Shown here piece by piece: positions 21,812 through 31,677 of a stretch of 64,000 nt of DNA (position 1 is the first letter of the stretch; the number at the start of each line of letters is the position of its first letter). The position numbers and the translations under genes were made by a program. The notes beneath the pieces are model-generated. The model worked only from the letters and a program-made list of their open reading frames with translations, was not told the origin of the DNA and ran no database searches. Source of the DNA: Reclinomonas americana ATCC 50394 (taxonomy: Eukaryota > Jakobida > Jakobea > Jakobida). The DNA lies in assembly GCA_048213135.1 (NCBI GenBank), contig PS015186.1, positions 1-64,000 on the forward strand, written 5' to 3'.

Positions 21812-24800
21812 CAGACTGACAGATACACAGATAAGGGGAGGAACACACACGCAGAGTGACATGCAGGCAGGCAGACTGACAGGCAGACTGACAGACAGCG
21901 ACAGGGGGCAGAGAGATAGAGAGGGAGGGAGGAAGATGCAACGTACCCGTCAGCATCTACCCACAAAACTATCGACCCACAGCAAGAGTCGGCGTTCCAC
22001 TGGATGCCAGTGACGACGAGAGGCTGCAATCGTTTGAAGAAGCGGAACTCCGTTTGGACATGCTGACATCTGCAAGGAAGCTTGCTCGACTACTGAGCGA
22101 TTCTGTCGTGGTACCGCTGATCGTCGAACGCATCGCTGCACTTGAAAGCCGCCTCGACCGTCATCTCTTCCGTGCAGCCCCTCCAGCAGGTGAGTTCATC
22201 CGTGGTGCAATAGAGACACTCGAACAACACCTGACGTACTCGCATGCAGACGACACTCGCGAAGAGGACCGCGAAGAGCAACTTGTGACTTGGGATGCCC
22301 GCCGCTGTTTGTCTCGTGCCAAGTTCAGTGCGGCGCGCATGGTCAGCTACATCCACCTCGGCCGCGAGTCTCCTGCACAACTGCTTCTCAACCCTGCCGC
22401 ACGCAAGCTGCTCTTGGAAGGTGAGACTGGCTGCTCGCACAGTGTGTCGCACGTCCTCTGTGCTTCTTACCACGATGGCCAGCATTCTGCGTGTCGCAAC
22501 CGATCGGCCTCTTCGATCTGGAGCCTGTGAAGCACGGCCTGGTGCGGCCTGCGCTTCTCGACGACGAGCACGCCGTCCTGCAGCGCATCAGCTCGCTGTT
22601 GGACTCGACGGCAGACGATGATGAACTGGTTGTTCGGTCTGTTGTCGACTCACTCACTCTGTTAGTGCGTTCCACGCATTTCTCATCGTGCCCTGTCTTT
22701 TCGTGCACAGTGCACGCAGAGCGTGGAGTGCTCACACGGACGAGGTCGCCAGTTTTGAGGATCACGACAGTTGCGTTGATGTAGATCCATGAAAACGTTC
22801 TTCCTCTTGGCACTCCTTCACGGTCTCACCGTTTGTGCGCAGTGTTTATCGTCTCCAAGATCGCGGTGGAGATGCGTCATTGGTTGTTGACGACGGGGAG
22901 GCTGCTGTTGAACTTGTTTTCTGGCCAATCCGGCGTGGTCGTGGACTACGGGACCTCGTTCAACAGCCGCAAAAATGACATGCAGCTGTCCGTGCGACAC
23001 GCGGACGGCAGTCCAGTGGCGCCTCTGTTTTTTGTTAAGTGCAAGGGCGGGAAGACGTATCGCAACAGGTGGTGACTACTCATCCGTGCATTGCATGCTC
23101 GCCACACTCTCGATGAGCTCACCGCAACGAATGCAGTACCCGTGGACACAAGTGGCCGGCTGATGTCGGCATCGACGATCCGCTGACGCAAGCCGTGCTC
23201 ACATGCGATGCTGCGTACTTTGACAGTGCGGCGTATACGCCGCCTGACGTTGGAGTGGACGACGATGACGCGCTCGCTTCAGCGTCACCGCACATCATGC
23301 TGCGGTCGCAGCTGTTGTGTGTGTTGAGTCGGCATCCCGACAAAAAAAATTGGTGACGAGCTTTGCTCTCACGACCGAGTGGTCGATTGCGCTGTTTGCG
23401 ATCACATGGGGCGGAGAGCCACCGGGCGTGGGACCGTTGGCAAGCGCTGCTGCTGACGCGGTGCATGTGGAGGCTCGCGGCGTGTTGCCTTTGTTGCACA
23501 TTTCGCCGATTGGCGTGTGGCACCTGAGTGGCTTTGGCTCTGCTGAGTCTGACCGTGGCGTCCGTGCCCTGACTGCTGGGCATGACTTTTGCGGCCATCG
23601 AGGTGAGTTCTACTGGGGCTGCTGATCAGTATATTGGTGGCAACAACTGAGAATGCTGTGTGCCTGATAACAGTTGGCGACCACGAAACGCTGTTTGCTG
23701 CACTGGTGGGCCTGCTACAAGTGTGCTACCAGTCGGTGCGACCTCTGAGCGACAAGGCAGATGGCGCCATGATTCGGGCGCTGCAGCGCGAAGGTTTGGC
23801 GCCCAAAGCGTCAACGCCCAAGGCCATGGAAGACGTCACTCCTCCGAAAACAGGTGATGCACATTAGCCCTGCTTTATTGTTTGTTGACGCTAATTTGGC
23901 TCGTATGCATACCAAGGTCGCACCGAGTCCAGCACAGACACGATGAGATCGGATTCGGGAGTGGTCGACGCGAAAGGGAAGCCGTTTGAGAAACGATGCG
24001 GATCACGAGCGGCCGCCGAGCGCGAGTTCAAAGTGTTGTGGCATTTGCGACTGACTGCTTCCGCCGCCGCCTCCGCCACTGCATCACTGCCGTCTGTGCG
24101 ACAACGGCTTCCGACACCAATGGGCATGCGTGGCAGCACTTTGCTGCTGCGGCGGCTGGTCAACGATGCGTTGCTCGACATGAACGACCTGCGAGTGGTT
24201 GTGCGTGATGTGGCACTTGTACTGCACCATGCGCATCAGCTGGGTTGGGTGCACATGGACGTCAAGCCAGACAACATCATGTACAATCGACGTGACGGTG
24301 CTGTCTTGATCGACTGGGGCCTGTCGTGCAACGTGGAGAGGGCCAAGAGCAAGTGCATGTACATGGGCACTCGTGGCTACATGGTTCGTATGAGCCGCGG
24401 TCGTCAAGTTCATAAGCATCGTTGTCCTCTTCGCTGAATCCGTCCGTGCCTGCATGTGCAGTCGCCAGAGATGCGTGGAGAGGAACCCTTCGAAGGTCGA
24501 TGTGGAATGGTGGCGCCGCCGGCCGACATGTGGTGCTTTGGCATGACTGTGGCTTCGCTGATGCTTGGCGGACTGGAGGGAGTGTCGGATTGGCTGATGC
24601 AACCGGAGTATCAGATTGTGGAGATCTGCGAGGCGCTGCGGGAGGCCATCTGGGATGTTCCGCGTGATGCTGAACGTGTGGCATCGCTGCAGTCGTTGTT
24701 GTCACTGGTGGAGCAGCTGTTGGTGTTCTGGCCGTCGAAGCGATTGACGGCTGTGCAGGTGCTGGAGCACCCGTTTTGCGCCACGCTGATGGTGGCAGGT

Positions 24801-25139
24801 GTGCCGTCTATGGATGTCGCGACTCGTGCAAACGCAGCCGAAGGTGTGGCAGACGGGACTCACGACGAGATTCGTCGCGATCGTTCTGCGCGCACTACGG
24901 AGAGCTTGCAGAGTGTGACCAGGTTTGATTCGTGCTTGGTGTTTCGTTGGTGTTTCTGTACGAGCGTGCAAGCTCACTGTTTGTGCGAATTATCTCTGTT
25001 AGCGCAATCAGTCTGTGAAGCTTGAGATGCAGGTGGAAGTGCATCGCGAGACCGTGGCCGGCAACTGTGCATCTGCGGACCCGCTGACTGGTGGGTTTGC
25101 CGTGCCACAGGAGTCCATTGTCACTGCCGCTTCGCACTA
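21137..25139 (+). CDS. degenerate nuclease-like domain + protein kinase, gene 2 (CR-like)
   Basis: Start MASSSSSPSPDHALASVREYY at 21137. Exons: 21137-21199, 21983-22189, 22250-22420, 22483-22664, about 22843-23068, about 23138-23600, about 23672-23850, about 23918-24383, about 24463-24922 and about 25010-25139. The middle section has FNSRKNDMQLSV...PLFFVKCKGG, aligning in position and pattern with KPDLDIRS...LVGEVK of gene 1 but with ND for PD and KCK for E-V-K. The C-terminal kinase has VVDAKGKPF near the expected N-lobe lysine, HMDVKPDN, DWG for DFG, SPE for APE and DMWCFG; it ends TAASH. The frame is broken at an A8 run (23342-23349). Same strand and domain order as gene 1, so tandem paralogues, though sequence similarity is low. 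Intron 1 holds GA repeats and a gap. Confidence 0.75.
21561..21775. other. assembly gap (215 N) in kinase 2 intron 1
   Basis: Run of N with (GA)n and two similar non-repeat flanks on its left and right (see findings). Confidence 0.99.
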
Positions 25140-27806
25140 ATGCCGCGTTGTTTGTTGTCGATTTTGGGGGGCCAGTTGGAACGAGTCATGTGCCGAATGC
25201 CGTCGAGTAGAGGTGTCACGCAACTGCGGGGCGAAGTATGAAGAGGAGGCAACAACAAGAATAAGTAGACGAAGAAGAAGAAAGACGAAAAACAGAAGGA
25301 GGATAAGAGAAAGAAGTATACATTCTGCAACTGCGCTGTGAGTATTCGAGAGAGAAAGCAGTGCAGATGTGCACTTTCACTTGGGCCAAGACGTGTTGGC
25401 CAGTTGTATTTGTCACCTCACAGAAACATGTACTGCATTCCCGAGCACGCATCGCAGATGTTTACATACAAGTAGAAATCATTCGCCAACAACCACGCAC
25501 ATTCGAGGACGGAATCGACAACATGACGCCTCGTGAGACTGGAGAGAACGACCGTCTTCAGATACATCCAAGGTGGCCATGTAGGGCTTGAAGCCATGTT
25601 GAGCAAACACACTGAGAATGCTGTCAATCAGTGCCCACCAGCGCACACATACGGAATTTCTCTCTCCATTCTTCACCTTTTTTCTCTCTTGCACATACCC
25701 CATCTACTGCCCTTTATCTAGATTTCTACCGCCATGTCTGTCTTCTCTGCTGCCCGACTCTTGCACACGCATTCTCTAATCTCTCAAACGAGCGTGGACG
25801 CACCGTAAATGTTGCATACATCGGTGGAGGTAAGCAAAGTTGTACAGTAGTTGCATGAAGCTGGTGGCCATGGCATTCTCGCTGCGCTCACTGCACCGCC
25901 GAAACATACGTGTGAGATGCGAATGTGGCGGATCCGGAGAAAATTGACAACAACGAACCATCATCAGCAGACAAGAGAGAGTACAGAACGCGGCAACAGT
26001 TGCGGCTAACGCAGTTTCGTCGGCAGTTTACCGAGGCTGGATTGCACAGTCACATGGAACCCAGACGTCACTGCACGAGTTGTAGTCGAACAACGAATCG
26101 GCTGTTTCTCGGCAGCGGTTGGGCGCCACAAAGCTAGCGATGGGTAGCGTGAGCACGGCACGCAGCGAATAGCAGAGTGCAAGCACACACCTTCAGGCAT
26201 CAGCACTCGGCACAACAATCGGCTCATCCTCCTGCTCGGCCAAAATCACCAGCGTGTCACTGAGTTGCCCGCCGGTGTAGATGCTGCCAAAGGCCGACGC
26301 ACGACGTGGCAGACCTCGTGCAAGCTCCGCCGACTGTCGAGCAGAGCGGGGAAAATAGAGAGTACAAGAGTCAGGCGGCAGATGAGGAGAGTACTGGATA
26401 GAGAATTGGATAGAGAATTGGAATATCGCGTTCCGGAAATCAGCCCGAGCGAGATAGAGACAGAGAAGAAGGCCCTCGCGGTCACAAGTTCACTTGCGCG
26501 CAAAGAGTGATCACTGCTTCTCCACACTTCCACTTCTCACAGGCAGTGAGACAAAGGAGGGCGAAGAGGAGCCCTTGCAACCGAGTCAGTGCACGGGCAC
26601 TGTCTCACTTCTCATTTTCTTTTCTGTCTCTCACACTAAAACCGTGCGAGAAATTGATAGAAGTGAGCCATGGCGACAGAAAGCCTTTTGTAGACAATGA
26701 GTGAGCACAACTCCACACTCCTCACTATCTTTGTCTAGGCAGAGCTGCGACAACAATTTCTTGCGCACAAAGAGTGATCACTGCCTTCTGGCAGTGAGAG
26801 AGAATGACAGAAGACAAGCCCTCGGGACAAAAAGACTCTCATCGGGGAGACAACTGGCGCATGCTCCTCGACTCTGTGTTTCTCTGCCAATCAGTGAGAG
26901 AAAGAACTGACAGGAGACCGAAACTCTCTTGCGCACAATGAGCGAGCGCTGCTGCTGAACACTACCATCACTCGCGATTTCTCTTGTTTCATGCCAATCG
27001 GTGCGAGAAAATGACACAAGAGGAGCCCTGCGACCAATAGTCTCTCTGGCACACCAAATGAGCACTGCTCCGACTTACTGCTCTTGTCTCTCTGTCAGCA
27101 AAGAGCGAGAGGACGATCCAAGGCAATCCTTCTGCTACTTCTCACTTGCTCTCTCTTCAGGGCCCTTTCCCCCCACTCTTTCTCTTGTTTCATGCCAATC
27201 GGTGTGAGAAAATGACAGAAGAGGAGCCCTTGCGACCAATAGTCTCTCTGGCACACCAAGTGAGCACGCTCCGACTTCTGCTCTTGTCTCTCTGTCAGCA
27301 AAGAGCGAGAGGACGATCCTTGGCAATCCTTCTGCACACTTTCTCTCTCTCTCTTCAAGGCCCTCTTTCCCCCCACTCCTCCTCACCTTGTCATCGCCAT
27401 TCGACCACGACTCCGCCAGCAACATATTCATGCTCAGAGTCATCTGAAACGGCGAGTGCGGCAAATCATCCAGCTCGCCCACCACCGACAAGCGCGTCGG
27501 AGTGGCCTCCACAATCCGCGCCGCCGAGGAGCGATACAGGCCGCGCAGCACGGCCATATCCGGACCCGGATAGGTGAATAGGTGGAGCCAGGTGAGTTCA
27601 CCTATCGAGTCGCGGCGGTAGGCGCGAACCGCAAACAAAAGGTATGGTTGGTGGTCGAGAGGGCGGCCGAGGTGAGGGTGGATGCAGGAGAGATCGTCGG
27701 TGAGGGTGGGAGGGGCGCCAGGGCGCTCACCAGTGGCTGAGAGGAGAGGGAAGAGGAGAGGGAGGAGAGAGGGAGGACAGAAAGGAGAGACAGAGATGAG
27801 AGTCAA
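25121..27806 (-). CDS. unidentified multi-exon gene
   Basis: A chain of coding-like minus-strand exons that I cannot name. From the 5' side: about 27740-27388 (LLFAVRAYRRDSIGELTWL, TRLSVVGELDDLPHSPF, ending ...NGDDK before a gtgag donor), about 26333-26200 (SAELARGLPRRASAFGSIY), about 26130-26020 (SLFDYNSCSDVWVPCDC), about 26010-25910 (VLYSLLSADDGSLLSIFSG), 25890-25830 (ENAMATSFMQLLYNFAY), about 25645-25510 (SILSVFAQHGFKPYMATLDV) and a possible last exon reaching 25121 (LDGIRHMTRSNWPPKIDNKQ). Introns contain the R2 repeats. The 3' end would overlap the kinase 2 end by a few bases, tail to tail. Start and whether this is one gene or two are not settled. Confidence 0.35.
26850..27350 (+). repeat. 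dispersed repeat family R2, right copies
   Basis: One full copy of the blocks seen at 15340-15640 (about 26850-27135), then a partial tandem copy (about 27175-27335). Looser relatives extend left to about 26500 (repeats of gcgcaaagagtgatcactgc and gaggagcccttgc). Confidence 0.85.
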
Positions 27807-27881
27807 TGCATGCTCTCAATCGCTTCTCTCTCTCACTTACACACACTCTCTCACAGTCACACACACTCTCTCTCACTCTCA

Positions 27882-27914
<33 letters not shown>

Positions 27915-27957
27915 TCTCTCTCACACACACACTCACTCACTCACTCACTCACACACA

Positions 27958-27994
<37 letters not shown>

Positions 27995-28131
27995 GAAACA
28001 TCGGGCGACCACCGCGGCACAACCCATGACAAACGACAATCAATGCACACGCTCGCGCGCCAACCTCTGTCCTTTGTCCACCGCACTCACTCATTCACAC
28101 TCACGCGCCAACGCTCTTGCGTCGCTTCAAC
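27807..28131. promoter_or_regulatory. probable bidirectional region with CA/CT repeats
   Basis: Lies between the minus-strand unidentified gene and BMS1. Most of 27835-27995 is (CA)n/(CT)n. No specific promoter element recognised. Confidence 0.4.
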
Positions 28132-31100
28132 ATGGACGACGACTTTAGCGGCGGCAACAAGCCGTTTCGTCCGTCGACGAAAGGGCGGAAGGCGCAGAAG
28201 AAGGAGGCTGTGGATAAGGCCAAGCGCGGGTTGACCACAGAAAAGCACAATCCAAAGGCAAGTTTACAGTACACACACAGAGGGGAGAGAGAGAACGCGC
28301 TTGTGTGTTAGTGTGTGCACGCGATGTGTGTAAGAGAAAGAGTTGCTCGCTGGTGATGTGAATGTGCACATGTCCGACCTGACTTCGCCCGTCCCCTCAC
28401 ATTCTCTTTTCTGCTCTCTCTCTCTGTGTCTTGTCGGTTGATTAGGCCTTTGCGATTCGATCGGCGGTGAAAGCCGGAGAATCGCTGCGTCGCAAGCTGG
28501 ACATTGAGCAGCGACGTTTTCATGTCCCGCTGATTGATCGCACTCCGACGGACCCTGCGCCGTTCTTGGTGGCCGTGGTCGGACCGCCGGGAGTTGCGTG
28601 TGTTAATATGCAGTATTTTTTGTGTTTTCCATTCTCGCGCTGATTTATTGTTTGCGCGTGATAGGTCGGAAAGACGACGTTGATTCAGTCGCTGGTCAAG
28701 AACTACACGAAGCACAACATGGGGCACGTGAAGGGACCAATTACGGTGGTTACCACGAAGAATCGACGCATGACGTTCCTGGAGGTTCCAAATGAGGTGT
28801 GCAACTTGGACCGCAGCAGTTTCTTCTCTTCCCTTTCCTCGCTCACCATTCTTTTCTCTCGTTTCTCTTTGTTTTCTTTCCTTTCCTTTTCTTTCCATCC
28901 GTCGCCTCACTTCTCCTCTCTTCCCTTCTCATCTGTTTTCTCTTCTCCTCTCGCCTTCTCTTCCTCCTCTGTTCCTCTCCTCTCCTCTCCTCTCCTCCCC
29001 CCTCTCTCCCTCTCACTCCCCCTTCTCCTCTCCTCTCCTCTCCTCCCCTCTTCCTCCCCTCTCCTCTCCTNNNNNNNNNNNNNNNNNNNNNNNNNNNNNN
29101 NNNNNNNNNNNNNNNNNNNNNNNNNNNNNNNNNNNNNNNNNNNNNNNNNNNNNNNNNNNNNNNNNNNNNNNNNNNNNNNNNNNNNNNNNNNNNNNNNNNN
29201 NNNNNNNNNNNNNNNNNNNNNNNNNNNNNNNNNNNNNNNNNNNNNNNNNNNNNNNNNNNNNNNNNNNNNNNNNNNNNNNNNNNNNNNNNNNNNNNNNNNN
29301 NNNNNNNNNNNNNNNNNNNNNNNNNNNNNNNNNNNNNNNNNNNNNNNNNNNNNNNNNNNNNNNNNNNNNNNNNNNNNNNNNNNNNNNNNNNNNNNNNNNN
29401 NNNNNNNNNNNNNNNNNNNNNNNNNNNNNNNNNNNNNNNNNNNNNNNNNNNNNNNNNNNNNNNNNNNNNNNNNNNNNNNNNNNNNNNNNNNNNNNNNNNN
29501 NNNNNNNNNNNNNNNNNNNNNNNNNNNNNNNNNNNNNNNNNNNNNNNNNNNNNNNNNNNNNNNNNNNNNNNNNNNNNNNNNNNNNNNNNNNNNNNNNNNN
29601 NNNNNNNNNNNNNNNNNNNNNNNNNNNNNNNNNNNNNNNNNNNNNNNNNNNNNNNNNNNNNNNNNNNNNNNNNNNNNNNNNNNNNNNNNNNNNNNNNNNN
29701 NNNNNNNNNNNNNNNNNNNNNNNNNNNNNNNNNNNNNNNNNNNNNNNNNNNNNNNNNNNNNNNNNNNNNNNNNNNNNNNNNNNNNNNNNNNNNNNNNNNN
29801 NNNNNNNNNNNNNNNNNNNNNNNNNNNNNNNNNNNNNNNNNNNNNNNNNNNNNNNNNNNNNNNNNNNNNNNNNNNNNNNNNNNNNNNNNNNNNNNNNNNN
29901 NNNNNNNNNNNNNNNNNNNNNNNNNNNNNNNNNNNNNNNNNNNNNNNNNNNNNNNNNNNNNNNNNNNNNNNNNNNNNNNNNNTCTCCTCTCCTCTCCTCT
30001 CCCCCCTCTTCCCCCCCCCCTCCCCCTCCCTCACCCCTTCCCTTTCCCCCACTCCCAGTTGAACGCCATGATCGACGCCGCGAAGGTCGCCGACTTGGTG
30101 CTCCTGCTCGTGGACGCCGCCTTTGGATTCGAGATGGAGACGTTTGAGTTCCTGAACATTCTCCAGACGCACGGCTTCCCCAAGGTGATGGGCGTGCTGA
30201 CGCACCTCGATGGATTCAGGCTGAACAAGCAGCTGCGGAAGACGAAGAAGGTGCTGTCTCCGCCCTCTTCTTAAATCTCTTCTCCTCCCCTCCTCTCACC
30301 AACCCTCCCACCCGCAGATCCTGAAAAAACGCTTCTGGACCGAGGTCTGCGACGGCGCCAAGGTCTTCTACCTCTCCGGCCTCATGCACAACAAGCTGTA
30401 TCACCAGCGCGAGGTGCTGAATCTGTCACGCTTCCTGGCGGTGATGAAATTCCGCCCCATTATCTGGCGCAACACGCACTCGCACGTCCTTGTCGACCGC
30501 GTGGAGGAGATCACCGAGCCCGAGCATGTGCGTGCAGATCCCAAGTGCGACCGCCGCATGTGCCTGTACGGCTATGTACGCGGCACGTACCTGCGCAGCA
30601 ACACGCGTATGCATTTGATTGGCGCCGGCGATTTCAGCATGGACTCGGTGGATATTCTGCCCGATCCGTGTGAGACTCCGGAGATGCGTAAGCGTCGCGA
30701 GAGTGGAGCGGCAAGTGGCGAGGCTGCCGCCGGTGGAAGTGGCAGTCGGAGGAGAGTGTTGACGGAGAAGGACACGCTGCTGTATGCGCCCATGAGTGAC
30801 GTTGGCGCTGTGTTCTTCGACAAGGACGCCGTGTACATTGACATTCCGGAGCACACTGTGCGATTCACCAAGGAGGAAGGTGAGTCGCGAGTGCAGAGAA
30901 GGGACTATATTGTTGGGTTCTGGTCAGTGGCGTGTTTCAGTATCCATCATTTCGCCATTCCTCGTGATTGGTTTCTCCTCTCTTTTTTTGCCACACCCTG
31001 GCTATCCGTACTTTATTCTGTCATTTGCGCACCATCGCCGCTCCGCCCACACGCATTGCACTCTCCCTCCCCTCCTCCTTTCCTCTCACTTTTTATGAAG

Positions 31101-31615
31101 ACAGAGAATAGACGTACTCGTTCTTCTTTTGCCGCTCACTCTCTTCATCGCCCCCACAGATTTCAACGCCAGCAGCTTGATTGTCAGCAAAGTGAGCTCG
31201 GCCAAGGAAGGTGACGCCCGTCAGTGGTCGGATGACTCGGCCGACGAGGACAGCGACGACTCCAGCGGCGGCAAGAAGGGTGCTGCTGGCAAGGGCAAGA
31301 AAGGCGCCAATGGCAAACCGGTTGAGGAGGGTGTGCGTTTGGTCCGCACTCTGCAGAGTGGAGACATGGCGTGCGTTTCTCTTATTTTTGACGCATGCTA
31401 CTTTTGCTGCGTTTGTCTCTTATATTCAGCGACCTCCACAGCATCGACGAGCAGCTGGAGGAGACTGAGATGCGACTCTTCAGTTCGTCCAAGCCGATCA
31501 TGTCTCGCGATGTGGACATGTCGGCGGGGGGCGACAGTGATGAGGATGACGAGGAGCAAGTGACTGGCAAAGGTGCGTAGGCTGCGAGCAAGCGAGAAGG
31601 AGAGACAAGAGAAAC

Positions 31616-31677
<62 letters not shown>

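Noticed and set aside
26006-26190. DVWVPCDC as an aspartic protease active site
   Set aside because: Resembles the WVPCDC part of plant-type aspartic proteases but lacks the D-T-G triad, and no second active-site motif follows.
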